Source of the DNA: Taeniopygia guttata
Lineage: Eukaryota; Chordata; Aves; Passeriformes; Estrildidae
DNA length: 64,000 bases
NCBI RefSeq assembly: GCF_048771995.1
Contig: NC_133030.1
Span: 38,090,501 to 38,154,500, forward strand
Reading direction: 5' to 3'
Positions 37,721 to 50,600 of this stretch are shown here, piece by piece. Under the pieces are notes generated by a model, which saw only the letters and a list, made by a program, of their open reading frames with translations, was not told where the DNA came from and did not search any database. The translations under genes were made by a program, and so were the position numbers. How positions within the stretch are numbered: the stretch's first letter is position 1; every line of letters begins with the position of its first letter.

Positions 37721-39185
37721 GGCGGAGAGGCGAGGCGCGCCCCGCCGCTCGGGAGTGCCGAACGCCTGGGAAGAGTCGGCGGGAATGCGGCCAGGCCGGG
37801 CCTGCGTCGCAAAGGGACGCGCAGCCAGCGCAGCGCGGATCCCACACTTCAGTTTTTGAGACTCTGCGTGGTTTAATGGTGCGCTGAGTTTGCCCTACAA
37901 GGAGGTGGTTTAGAATAGATGTATTAAGTTTACGGTGTGTTTCTGGAAGCTGGCTAATCTCTGGTCATCTTCGTGATACCTCGGTTGTGATGTGTGTAAT
38001 GTATTCCCCCCTTGAGGAGGAAGAGTGCACCATGTTCGCTGTTCAGAACTCTTCCACGCGAGAACAGTTTTGCAAGAAATTACTGGTCTATTTTATCTGG
38101 CTCGGTTTTATCAGTGATAGCAATGCAGTGTTTGAGGCTGTAGTTTGAATATGGTGAAATTGCCTCGATTGCAAAATACTGCTCTGAAACATAATACTTA
38201 AAAATTACCATCACATCCTATTTCCATAGGTTACCCATTTTAAGTAAGGTAGGTCTTTGGTTTTCCCTCTCTTCATAATGTTTACATGCTGTACTCATTC
38301 ACTAGAGGGGTAGTTTCCTAAAAAAGGTCAGTTCTTGACAGACCTGGAATTCTGTTAATTACTGGGAAAAAATACTGTTTGTCTCTGTACTGGTGTTTCC
38401 TTTCTTTACCAGTCTCTCCTTAGGTATGTATTGATGCTTCAGTTAGTTCATCCAGTCCTTCCTTTCTTCTCCATTAAATCATTTCCTACTAAAATGTCAT
38501 TGTCCATTCTTCCTGATTCCATACTGATTAGGCAGTCTAAATCCAGCTCCTTTCCACCTCAGCTGATTTCTTTTCATTGTCTACTGACAGTTACCTAATC
38601 ATTATTAAAAACTGAGACTTAGCTCATAATTAGTTTAACCTTTTGTTTAGCTGCAATTTTTCAGGACATTCCTCATTCCTGACTATACGGGAGTTATTGC
38701 AGTTTAATTCCGTTACTATATTCAGCCAGCATTTTGATAACAGCAAAGGAAAACGTTTTTATTCTTTCCTTCCTCCCTCGACTTCCCTAGATAATTAAGT
38801 TTGCTTTTTAAAAAAAATCCCTGTCCTGAAATTGAACACAGTGTTTTATTTTAAAGCCACACAGACATACTTGTTTCATCTTTCTGATGAATTGTTATGG
38901 GCACAGTAATAAACAAGACTGCAAAAATTACTTTTACTGGTAATGTTTAAAATAGTATGTGGTTTTATTAAAGCCTTGTCTACTGACAAAACAGAAGTAG
39001 GAAGACCAAGGGTTCTGATTATGTGTGTGGTCTTAATTTGCTACATGGTTTTGTGCAATAAATCTATAAGAAGCTCAATAAACAAAAATATTAAAAATAC
39101 TTGTTCCTTTTGCTACACCTCCTTGTGCTTCATGCCTTTATCATTTAGCTATTTTAAAATTTTCATTAATGTTTTAATTCTAGGG

Positions 39186-39600
39186 GAAGGCATATGGGGA
39201 GCGGCTGAGGTCACTTGATCTGTTCAGCCTGGAAGAGTCTGAGGGGACACCTCATTGCAGTCAACAATTTCCTCGTGAGGGGAAGAGGAGAGGCAAGCAC
39301 TGATCTCTCCTCTCTGGTGCCCAGTGACAGGACCTGAAGGACCTGAGGGAATGGCCTGAAGCTGTGCCAGGGGAGGCATAGGTGGGATATCAGGAAAACG
39401 TTCTTCACCCAGAGGGTGGTTGGGCACCAGAACAGGCTCTCCAGGGCAGTGGTCACAGCACTAAGCTGGGTGAGTGACAGAGCTCAAGAAGCTTTTGGAC
39501 AATACTCTGGGGTACAGGATGTGACTTGGGATTTTCTGTGCAGGGCCAGGAGCTGGACTCAATAATCTGTGGCGGTCCCTTCTAAGTCAGATTATTCTGA
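39186..39600 (+). mobile_element. CR1 LINE 3' fragment
   Basis: It starts with GGCTGAGGTCACTTGATCTG and TTCAGCCTGGAAGAG, the phrase near the end of CR1 elements. It runs through GACACCTCATTGCAGTC, GATATCAGGAAAACGTTCTT, CACCCAGAGGGTGGTTGG and CCAGGGCAGTGGTCACAGC to a degraded 3' end with GAGCTGGACTC and GGTCCCTTC. This copy is from a different and older-looking subfamily than the copies at 2.5 and 52 kb. It is 5' truncated and in the sense direction of AP4S1. Confidence 0.88.
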
Positions 39601-40674
39601 CTTCTGATGATTCTACATTTCATGCACACATAAAGTGCCATTAGATCTCTGCATCCAGAAAATCAACTTGTTTAGAGTTGGACAGGGAAGTACATTATTT
39701 GCCTACAGAGCAAAATAATTATTTGCCTATAGTTCTATCTTAACTTTTATTTTTACTTGGTGAAGCAGTTCTGTAAATGTGTAGTCAGGCCATTTTTGTG
39801 AGATTATATCTCTTACATTCTAGCTAAGAGCCCTAGAATGTTGCAAACCTTTCTTAGGCTGAAATAACTAAACTACTTCTAAATCTGTAGACATTGTCTG
39901 GAGTGGTCTTAGTTTGAGAGACATGTGTCTAATTTGAATTGCAGCTGTACTGCAAGTAGAATTCAAATTTAGGTTGTGGTTTTTTGGGGTTTTTTTTGTG
40001 TCAGATTATGTATAAATATGGGTGAAATCTGTGACAAACTAAATGAAGTGTTTGTATCTATACCAGAGGAATAATTAAAATTATATTTAAAATATGCTTT
40101 ATCTTACTGCATGTAGAATCAGCTGGGTTGGCCTCATGGGGAGACTTAAGATCTTTTTATCTGCAGAACAGGTATTGCAGGCTTTGTCTCTCTGTGAGGT
40201 CTCAGCTGTTACCTGAAAAGGAGTGTCACTCAAACAGGGACAAGTTACTTTGAGGTGTCTCATGTGGTCATGCAGCTCCAGAACCATGTCAGCCTTGCAG
40301 AGTGAGTCACACAGGCCAATCATGATATGAATTTTCTCTCATAGATACTTATCTGCAAGAGATACTTCAATGAGGGTGACATCTAACACACCGTAACAGC
40401 TCATATTTAAATCTCAGTAGTAAAACTGTATGTCATCTGCATGCATGCCAAATTGTCTTTACAGAAGATGTATTTTGTAAGGGAAGTAGAGTGCTACTTA
40501 GTCACTCCAGAAGGTAATTTCTTTTGAACGAAAGTTTGCAGTTTCCAGACTTGTTACATCTTCCCCAAGAGATACCTTCTGAGGTTTTTGTTTACAGGGA
40601 ATCTTTATTCAGTGCTAGAGTTCCACATGTGTTTTGTAGATTTGGTATGCAGGACATGCAAGGAAGCTTATACC

Positions 40675-40785
40675 ATAGGCTGTTCTGGACAAAATTTCTA
40701 ATGCATGGCTGACTGGGATGGAGAGAGTTGGACTTGACAGTCCATCAGGATCTCGATAGTCTCTTCCAGTCTTCAGTTCCTAAGC
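40675..40785 (+). mobile_element. Possible degraded CR1 3' tail
   Basis: GAGAGAGTTGGACTTGACAG, followed by GGATCTCGATAGTCTCTTCC, resembles the CR1 terminal phrase (GTTGGACTAGATGATCTC, then GGTCCCTTCCAAC). It is too diverged to be sure without an alignment. Confidence 0.35.
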
Positions 40786-42683
40786 GCATTTGTGATGCAG
40801 ATAGTTGTCCAGTGACCTGGAATGAGAGAACCTATTCATTTCTGACAAACAGCCTTCAGATAGAAATGTCTTTTCATTACTAAAATGAGCAAAATGATGG
40901 CAGAGATATGAAAGGCTTGCATCTTGTCACCAATTCCCTTGAACCATTTGATTCTGCATGTATAAAAGCATCGTCATTTCTGTGTGTGTGCATGGATACA
41001 TGCAGACATGTGCATGAGAATGCTCAGAAAAGCATGTAAAAGTTGTACCAGAGGAAAGGTAGCTGGCTTTTTAAGTGGAGTACTGATTACAGATCATAAA
41101 AGGTAGCTTCTCAGATACAAAGAACTTGAAGAAATGGGGTTTCTTTATGCACCAACATGCACAGCTATGCTTTTGTTTGTTTATTATACTTCACAGGCTT
41201 CTGTACATCCTGTATACGCAAAACTCATTTTAACGTGTTTTCTATATCTGAAAGCCAAGGTGAAAAGGGAAGAAATACATTTTGTTTGTTAGAAACAAAA
41301 CTCAGTCATTTCCCTTTTCTGCCTAAACTGTGCAAGCAAATGCTTTTACTATTACAAGTGATTTTTTTCAGAATTAGTTCTAAATGAAATAAAGAAACCC
41401 TTAAGCTATTTTTAACACTAGCATTATTCTCAAAGTCATCTATGCTTGCTTACTTTTTGTAAATTTTTACAAAGTTATTATTTGAACTTGCTAATTTATT
41501 CCACTTTTTCTGCACAAAACTGTGCTTTTGCTGCCATTTATATGAACAAAATTTCTTGAAAGCTATCTTTGGGGCTGGTGGGAAAATACAGAAATGGCTA
41601 CAGAAAGAGTGGACCTCTTTCCTACAGATTCAAAAGCTGTTGATTATGTTTTCTAATCCTGTGAATAATTGTCTCATAAATTACAGATAACACTTTTGAG
41701 TGCTACTATGGTTCTACCTCTGTTACAACCTTATTAGTTTTTTTCTTCTTTTTAATCTATTCTGGATAAGACCATTTGTGCAGATTCTAAAAAAAACATT
41801 CTGGTCTTAATATTTTCATCTGTAAAACAATCCAGGCCATTCACAAGGATACATGCAGATAAAATAGTCACAACATCAGAAAGGGATTAACCATGTACAA
41901 AGATTAGGGTAATAAAGGAATAATTAGGATTAGGGGCCAATCCTGCAATAGGATCATACATATGAATTTGTCATGTGTTTTTCTGTTACGTATTGCTTAA
42001 CAATTACTCAAAGTACAACAGTTCTGTCAGTGCTCTTGGGTAGTTGTACTGTTCTCCTTGTCTTCCTGTTCTCAAGCCCTTGGTACCATTTATGACTAAA
42101 TTATTAAAATAGCTTGGATCAAAACAGAGAACCATTAATTCTTGTTTCAGCAGCACCAAACATAAAGATGAAGTGTAAAATTCAGATGAAAAAAGAAAAG
42201 CTGTTTACACCACTGTTATTATCTGTTTAGCATGGACAGATGTCTTTTTCAGTTGGTCTCCTGTGTCTGAGCTTGCTTAAAACAATGGGCAGCATTTCTT
42301 AGATTGTCTTTCATGCCACAGCTCCTTCTTAAGCAGCTTTAAAGTTTCAGGTTCCTTCTGTCATGAGGTTGGCTCTTGCTAGGGGACTTCCTTCTGAGCT
42401 GGAAGGAGCTGTTCATCCTTGTCCTTCTTGGAAGGTTTTAATCAAAAACTGACTACATCATCTTAGTATTTCAACTTTATGCTTAAAAATATTAAGACAT
42501 CTTATTGCAATTCTAACTTCAGGCAGCAATTCAAAATACAATGTGGGGGAAAAAAAGATTGTAGATGGCAGTCTCCCATTTAGTCATCAATGTCAGTCTA
42601 CTTGCCTCCAACAGTGAAGATCCCATCATACATTTCTATCTGAGCCTTTTTTTATCTCAATGACATGGTTCATTCTTCCTCAG

Positions 42684-42799
42684 AGACAAACTCGTGCTGA
42701 TTCAGAAGCCCTGGGTGCAGTGACCAGCATCCACGGCTCTGCTGTCGGAGTGACAGAGCAGAAGTGTGTTCCTGAAGAGGCTTCACATGCCTGGAGGAG
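42684..42799 (+). other. Exon-like segment in AP4S1 intron 1
   Basis: The sequence TTCATTCTTCCTCAG ends at 42683, a strong acceptor. CTGGAGGAG|GTGAGA at 42799/42800 is a good donor. The 116 bp between are GC-richer than the flanks and open throughout in one frame (38 codons). No protein family is recognised. It could be an alternative non-coding AP4S1 exon or a chance arrangement. Confidence 0.3.
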
Positions 42800-44486
42800 G
42801 TGAGAAAGCTCTGAGATTGTCATGATTCCAAATAGATTCTGTTATCTTGAGGACTGATCCTGAACTAACTATGTGTCACTCAACTAAGAATGAATTCTCA
42901 GTATCAAGTCAAATTAGTAAAAATACATTTGAAATCACATCTGAAAATCTAAACTTCTTTGTAGATAGAGTAAACCACAGTACACTGAGAAAAAGAGGGT
43001 CATTGTCTTGAGATCCATGTGATGGTAAAAGAGGTGGCTTTTCAGAAAACAGTGACCACTGTGAATCTGAAGTAAACAATAATTAATGTCAGCACAATAT
43101 ATTGGGACTTGTTGCATCACTGTCATGAAAGATTTGTCACCCATGGATGGTGTATAGCCAGTATTCAAGTTGCTGGTAATATGATGCAGCACCTATGGAG
43201 CTTGCTTGTATTTTTTCCCTTGTTGCTTTATGCATTAAGATACACTGTTTTTACTCAAAGAGCTACATTGTATTGTTTTGTGGATTCCTGATAGGTTTTT
43301 TTCTGTTTAAACTTTGTCACAGAAGCTGTGAGACCTAAGATGCACCAGGTAAGGACCAACTCTTCAGAACTAGAAAAAAAAGGAATAACTTTTTGCAGTA
43401 GTTGTATTTCCAGTGCACAAACCTCAACATTATTTGGGCCAATAAATCTGGGATACAAATAGAAAGTCAGATAGAAAACATTACAGTGACTGTTCTCAGG
43501 CATTAAAGAAAATAACCCAGAACTTCTATTTCAAAAAATTACATCTGCAGCTTACTCTCTTTTCATGCTTTTCAAAACATTAGAGATGTCAATTGTTTAG
43601 GAAGCAGATTCTAGCATATGCTGTGCTCTTTTTAATACTCTTTTTTACTGTACAATGCATGTGGTATATTTATATTTTACAGCTATATTTCAGTGATGTT
43701 GGGTGGTTTAATATTTATTTATATTGATATGAAGCTCTTTTGAGTTATTAATGTGAACCAATTTCTCTTTAGCTATTGAAAACCCATACTTAGTTTTCAT
43801 TAAGTACAGAATTTGCCTTTTGCATCAGTGTGGAAATCAGACAGGAAAAGATGGATTTCAATAGCTCCTGCTCCAGCTCAGGATGTAGATACTGCAGCTA
43901 CCCAAGTATTTAGGACTCTCTCATTCTGCATTAAATAAATGATCATATGTTGTGGCCCATGCATTTTCCTTGTCATTCATCTCTCCATTCAATTTGATAT
44001 GGCAATGGTATGAATGTAATTGGTAAAAACAAGTGTGGGGGGGTTGTTTTTAGAAATTACAAGCTTATGGGCAAATTTTACTCTTAGGAACTGTATTAGT
44101 GTGGTTTGGTATAGGGCAAATTTCTGATGTTTGCAAACCAGTTAGCATGCAGGAAGAAAATGGTGAGTAGATTTATGGTTATGAAAAAGTAATTATTTAC
44201 TCCTCCAATTTCCCAAGTCCTATCAAAAAGTTATTTGATTGAAATGTGAAAATGTCAAATGTGACAGCTGTTATTATTTACTAGCTAGTTTGTGAATAGT
44301 TGTGTGGGGGAAAAAGGGAGTTTTTCCATGGGATGTGTGCAAAAGGTTTCAGATTTTTTTTTTCAATGTCGTATGTTTTGGTAAGAAACTCAGTCATAAA
44401 TATATGCACACCTGGAGTGGATAACTTTTAGGAAGTCTTAATTTCTATCTATTACTACTCTTTTTATTTTTTTTTTCTGCTCACAG

Positions 44487-44549
44487 AAATACTTTGCCTG
44501 ATTCCTGCACCCAAAATTGAAATCTACCACTAAAATCAATAAGAAAGAA
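44487..44549 (+). other. AP4S1: AP4S1 5' UTR part of the first coding exon
   Basis: Sixty-three bases lie between the acceptor TCACAG (ending 44486) and the start codon. They hold no upstream ATG. An in-frame TGA at about 44517 fixes the ATG at 44550 as the first usable start, with G at -3. Confidence 0.8.
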
Positions 44550-44687
44550 ATGATAAAATTTTTTCTTATGGTTAACAAACAAGGTCAAACAAGACTGTCC
44601 AGGTATTATGAGCATGTAGAAATTAATAAACGGGCAATGCTGGAAGCTGAAGTAATCAAAAGCTGTCTCTCCCGTTCAAAGGATGAG
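44550..44687 (+). CDS. AP4S1: AP4S1 coding exon 1
   Basis: Forty-six codons from the ATG to GATGAG|GTAGGT. They encode the first strands and helix of the sigma fold ([10 protein letters not shown], then [15 protein letters not shown], ending SRSKDE). Confidence 0.97.
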
Positions 44688-47600
44688 GTAGGTTTTATTT
44701 TAACCACATCTCACAACTTTCCTATTGATAATTCTGAAACCTATCAGTGTCTATCGCAGGTCATTATCTCATTTGTACCCACGATATAAAAGATTGAGTT
44801 TCTAGATTGTAGGTTAAATCAGTTGAACTGCTATCCTGTATTGAATAAATATGTTTTTCTGAGGCTTACAGAGATTTTGGAGTTGTGTGTATCAATGTCA
44901 TAATAGATTCCTCTTCTTTGTTTGAAGAAGCCCAGAAGTAATGAAAAGCTCATTTTTATTACTGTTATTACTGGTTTTACTGAGATATTACTGTTTTGCC
45001 AGAAGGTAGAAGGCAGAGTACTGACAGCTCCAGATTTAAACTTAGGATAGAGGATTCCAAATTATGAAAACATTATCTAAAGTACAGGGGAGTTTGGAAA
45101 CACAAAATTTTAGGCCTCTGTATTAGACTTCTTTATTCAAGAGAAGTGTTCATGTGTTCTGCAAGAAAGTCAGAAAACATAGATGTTGAAAAATTTTTTG
45201 GATGAAAGTTGAGATTTTCATTGCTCTCTTAATTAAATCGTTGGTTCTTTAAGAAAAGCACCAAACTTCTGCATATTGCCTTGAATTAGAGGAGAAAAAT
45301 GTGACTTGGCAGTGAATGAAGTTTGTTGGTTTGTGTTCTGAAGTCAGCTTGTTTTCATTAATGATGTGTGTTCTTGCACAGCACTCCTCACATACTTCAT
45401 TCTAGGAAACCTCAATAAAAATAGCAGTTTTTGCAAGGCCCTCAGTTCGCAGCTTTGACAGTGGCTAAAGAAAGGAACATCTTCCTGCTGCTCCTGCCAG
45501 GGCATTTCCGAGCGCAGGCTCCAGCGCAGGAGCTGCCGCTGCCATTTCGGGCACCGAGCGAAATGACGCTGAGAGAAAAGGTGGCGGCGTCTCCTCTAGC
45601 GGCGTGAAACGGCGCCATCTCCTGGCTCTCTCCCTTTGGGAAAGACATGTTAATTCGCCACTGGCTCTGAAAGTCTAGTATGTTTAATTTTACATTAAAA
45701 TATTGGTAATTTTTTAAATAGGAAAATTACCTTTAGGTCTCTTTTTGAGAGGGCTTGCACATGAAAATTATGGTAAAATACTGGATGCCTTTATAACCCC
45801 AGACAAGTCACTTCAGTTCTACATGTTTCAGTTTTTCCATTTAAAAAGTGGTGGCATGCTTTCTGCCAGGAGATGAAAGGTGTGGTGTAACAGTTACTGT
45901 ACTAAATTTCTTTCAAGTTAAAATTGATTAATCTAGGCAAGTTCATGTTCACTGTGGGTCTTACAAACCTGAAAGCTCAGGTCCTTTGAGCAATGTGCTT
46001 TAATACTGTTGTATGCTTAAATGGCAGCAGCTATAATTGATTCATTTTGCTTCTGCCTAGTGCTCTTTTGTTGAGTATAAGGACTTCAAGCTGGTGTACC
46101 GACAGTATGCAGCCCTTTTCATAGTTGTTGGCATCGACCAGACAGAGGTAAGAAATTGTATACCCTCTTGCAATGAACATCTTTAGTTATTATCACAGGC
46201 TAGAGCTCAAGTCTTCTTCCAGTATGCAAATTTTCAACAGCAGTAAGAGAATTTCAAGGAGTCATTTAAAAAAAACCAAAAAAAAACTAAGCCAAACAAA
46301 CAAATCCCCTCCCACCAATTTTTTTTTATTTCTGTGAAGAGAGATAGAAAAGCAAGTATGCTATGCTTGACTTTGGTCTTTAACAGTAGAATGAACTGTT
46401 ACCATGAGGTAGTCTTCCTGAGCCTTGTACTGATTCTACACTAATTTATGTGAGGTAGGGTTTCTCAACAAATGTTAGTATTACACAGGTCAGCTGTCTC
46501 ATCTGTGGTGACTTCTCTCTGTTTTTAATGTCCTTGGCCGAAGAAAAAATTCCTATACTGTCAGCTATAAAGATGCCAATTTATTTTACTTTTCAAAGGG
46601 AAATAAAGGTATCTGGAAGCTTACAAGTACTGCTATTTCAATATGTTCAGGTTGCACCTGGGAGGCCTTCATGTTTGCATTGATAACTGGTTCTTAGAAA
46701 TTAATTCAGCACTTGCTGTTGGAGACCTTAACAGGGTGCTGTGGAAGGTAGCTGCTGCCTAGCACAATATCTTCAAGTCAGGGTTATCATGGCAGGCAAT
46801 TTGGGACAAATTATTTTGGCTTTGCTACAGAAATTGCCCAGCAGAGGCTGTATCTGTGCTGCAGCTGGCCAGTGTGACTTCAGCATGGGTAAGCTTAACC
46901 TAGTTAGCTGTGTGTGTCCATAGAGTGAGCTGGGAGGGGTGGAACAAGGGCTGCAGCGGATGGCAGCAGCACGGGGGAGAGAAGCCAGGGCTGTTCAGAG
47001 CTGCTCTCTGTGGCCAGCCCGGAGCTTCTGCCCTGAGCACCACCCAGCTCTCCGCACCTCAGCTGGGGGACTACTCTATTGTCTAGTGGCTTTTCATTCA
47101 CCAAAAACTGAATTAACACAAAGAATATTATTACATTTTCTAGATATTCATTTAATGTTCTGTTGTTTTTCATTTCAGAATGAGATAGCAATATATGAAC
47201 TAATTCATAATTTTGTGGAAGTTTTGGACAAATACTTCAGCAGAGTGGTGAGTGAGATGCTGAATCTGTTATGAAACATTTTTTCTCTTTCAAAACTTTG
47301 GTGGAAGTGTCATTTCAGAGAATAAATCAAAGGAGAAAAATATTTAATATTTTCGAATTTTGATAAATATTATCACTTTGGGGAAAGGCAGTATGAGCTG
47401 ATTTTTCAGAGAAGTAAAAGTCTACATGGGTTATAAATTATCAGACAAGGAATACCAGAAATATTTCTGTTAGAAAAGCACAGGTTTATGGGTCTTATGG
47501 GTTTTCTTTGGGTCATATACTCTTAAATTAGCCATGGGCATTTTATATGTTTTAAAGAAATAAAGAGGTTTTACTTTGCAGTTCTTATGCACTTTATAGC

Positions 47601-50600
47601 ATTACATTTCCCAAATGAACTTCATTCATGATTAAGATGGTGTCAGCATGAAGCAGGGAACTGACATCACTCTCACTGAACAAGATTAGAGGAATGGAGC
47701 AAAAGAAACCTCAAAAACCAGTCTGTACTTGTACTCCCCATAGTGTTGTCAGGCAACAGTGGATATCTGATAAAACAACTATTATAGAGATAGTAATTTT
47801 GTTAAGGATTCAACATCAGACATGGCTCCATTTAAAATAACACTGTTCCTTTTGGTGGTGAGATTTTTTTGCTTGCTTGCTTTTAAAAAGTTTGAAAATG
47901 CAGCTTTGCAGTTCTGGTTAGAACATTTGCTATTTAATATAGGGTTTGTAATCTTGTTACAAAAAAAAAAAAAAAAGACTGAAATCATACTTTGGCACAG
48001 TTTCAGTTATGTGTTAGAAGTTTCAGAAATCTGTTGAATATCCCTCTTGGAAAAGAGGACTAGATATTTCCTCTGTAGTCCATGTACTTGAGGTACTACA
48101 CTGGTAACTGCACAAAGAAGATATCAGTATGCAGGGTCTAAAACTGCTTTCCCAGTTCTAGTACCATAGCAAGCATGGCAGAGCTCCCTCTGTGAATTCA
48201 AGGACATGCTTGACAAAGTCATCTGCACGCTTCACTGTTTAGATATTTGGCAAATCTTTTAGGCTGTTATCTCAACTGCTGTCACCCCAGCCCACAGAAA
48301 CTGCTGGTACTAAGTATATCACTCTCTGACTGCACTGAGTTCAGAATTTCTCTTAAAATTGCTGACTGTAGTCCCAACCTAAGTAGTGATAACCAGGAAT
48401 GGGATTAGATCTCGGCAGCACAGGAATGCACAATAAAATTTAGTCATATCTTATTTGTCTGACTGAGCTAACGGTTGCCAACCACCTCTCTTATTTTATT
48501 CCATTAAAGCAGAGCAAAAATAGATGTAGTTATACATATAAATGTAGTATATATAAAATCCTTTCACCACTCATATAACCCAACCACTTATAGCTGTTGG
48601 AAATTTGCTGAGTTCATCATACCAGAGGGATTTTTCTTATTGTCTGTAGCATTTTGGGTTTGAGACAGAGGAACCTAAAAGGGGGGTGCTATAAGAAACC
48701 TCATGACATTTGATGGTTCTGGTTCTAATATCATATAACACAATAAATGGCAGAGCACTAAGACAAGGGCTGTAATTCTAGCTGGGGTTTCTGGCAGTAA
48801 CCACAGAGCAAGAAAGTATAAATTTGTACTTTTACAGATTACTGTTTAGGATTTGCAGAATTTTAGCAGAATCCCAAATTATGATGATGGCAGTGGAGGC
48901 AGAACTCTGGGAAAGGAAAGAACATGTGTCCCACTCTAGAAGGACATTTTGTCATCTATTATTTTTAGACTTGAGAGCTTTAAACTTTCTCAGATACTCT
49001 ATTTTTATCTAATGGAGTTTACAAAGCTTGAATTCAGATATGAAAACAAACATTAATGGAATTAGGGGGAAAGCTTTCAGAATTGTTTGTGAGATGTAAT
49101 TCTGAGTCCCCTTCACTTTTATATGGCTACCCAAGAAAAATTCTGCATACTGGTCAGAAGTCCAATATCCCCAACTACTTTTTAATGCTGAGAAAACTTA
49201 CACTGATCAGACCCTTAAAATGCAATTTCTGTGATGCATTAAAAACTTCTAATTGAAGAATGGCAGAGTCACTCAACAGAGGCCTATAGAACTAGAACTA
49301 GTCCAGTTTAGATCATCTTTAGACCACAGAAGTAGTAGCAATTTTACCAGTAAAACCTTACCGGCTTTACTCTCCCTTAAAACCAGGTTTAAACCATGAA
49401 TGAAAACCACATTATGAAACTAAATTCTCTAGGTAGCAGGTAAAGATTCCCTCTTTTAATAGAGACTGGGGAATCTCCACACAACTTGGCAAGATCTTAT
49501 GTGCTAAGGCTGTGATTAATTCTTTCTGAGTTTAGCTACTTAACTGAGGAACCTAAGTTAGAAATTTGGTCATCCTAAGCTCCCTTTACTGGCAGTGGAG
49601 ACCGATGAGTATCTCGAGAAAGTGAGTCATGCCTCAAGTGTGCCGAGTCAACTGGTGAAGATCCCCATCTCTTCTGCTGACTGCAGAGAGACCACGAGGG
49701 CTTCTAACTCAGACATTTTGGTTAAATGAGTAATACTGCTTGGAGTAAATCCAAAAATAGAAGGGAAATCATAACTATATGAAGAATTGTGTTGCTGGGG
49801 CTGGAGAATACTTAGAAGTGCTAAGGGTCCAAAGCTTGGAGTTGCCTTGCCTTTCCTAATTTATGCAGCCACTACCACAGCCATGGGTATATACAGTGTC
49901 TAGATTTTGGTGTTGAAATGATCTGCAGCAGCAACTTTAACTGTGTAAACTTGGCACTAACGTCCTGGTTTTGCAGAACAAGGAAGAAAGAATACAGGGC
50001 TGGAACTGCCATGATTAGAGCTGCTGGTTTTCCACCCACTCACTCAGATGGCACTGCCTATATTCAAATTGTTACTTATAAGTGACCTCAGTGAGTTTTT
50101 TTAGCTTTGATTACAGAGATGGATAGCACATGTAAAGCAAAGCAGTGTTGCAGGAAAAGAGCATGTCATTGTCCAGTCCAGAACAGAAATCTGAATCACT
50201 AAAATTTTCTATTGTTATTTTGAAGACTTTCTTTATCCTTTGAAGGGATGTGTTATGTTTAATGATTATGAAATGAGATCACCTGAGATAAGATATCAAA
50301 CTAACTAATGGCTGTCTATCTCTTTTCCTTGCAGAGTGAATTAGATGTATCCTTTTCAGTATCAGAAATCAATTTGTTATCACTTTTTGGTGTATGCTCT
50401 GGTTCATACTGTCTTCATAGCACTGACTGTCACTCAAGTCAATGGAGATGTTCACCAGTTTTGCACTTGGAGTAAGTAGCACCATTTTGCACCTTTTTGA
50501 AAGCATAGCTGATGTTCACATGGCTCACCTATTTAAATCCCTCATTAAGATAAGCCTGGTTCCACTTAAATAAGACACAGAGAGCTTGCTTTGAGAGAAC

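Larger units (their letters stand above)
36400..37860. promoter_or_regulatory. CpG island, probable bidirectional STRN3/AP4S1 promoter
   Basis: About 1.4 kb of very GC- and CpG-rich sequence starts and stops abruptly against AT-rich DNA on both sides. It covers STRN3 exon 1, its 5' UTR and the first 550 bp of intron 1. No clear TATA box is present, as expected for a dispersed housekeeping promoter. ETS-, NRF1- and YY1-like motifs and repeated GGGCGG boxes lie between the STRN3 ATG (37278) and 37760. AP4S1 is transcribed rightward from here, with its first coding exon 7 kb away, and no other CpG island precedes it. A shared promoter is therefore inferred. The transcription start sites are not visible from sequence. 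Confidence 0.85.
37571..44486 (+). other. AP4S1: AP4S1 intron 1 (inferred)
   Basis: AT-rich DNA of 6.9 kb between the CpG island and the first coding exon. It contains a CR1 3' fragment (39186-39600), a possible CR1 tail (about 40675-40785) and an exon-like segment (42684-42799). An A/T-rich remainder is unrecognised. It ends in a long pyrimidine tract and CTCACAG at 44480-44486. Confidence 0.6.

Noticed and set aside
45442..45648. Minus-strand open frame of 68 codons over the CpG-dense patch
   Set aside because: No family is recognised and the frame differs from that of the better-placed ATG. Kept only as part of the CpG-patch finding.
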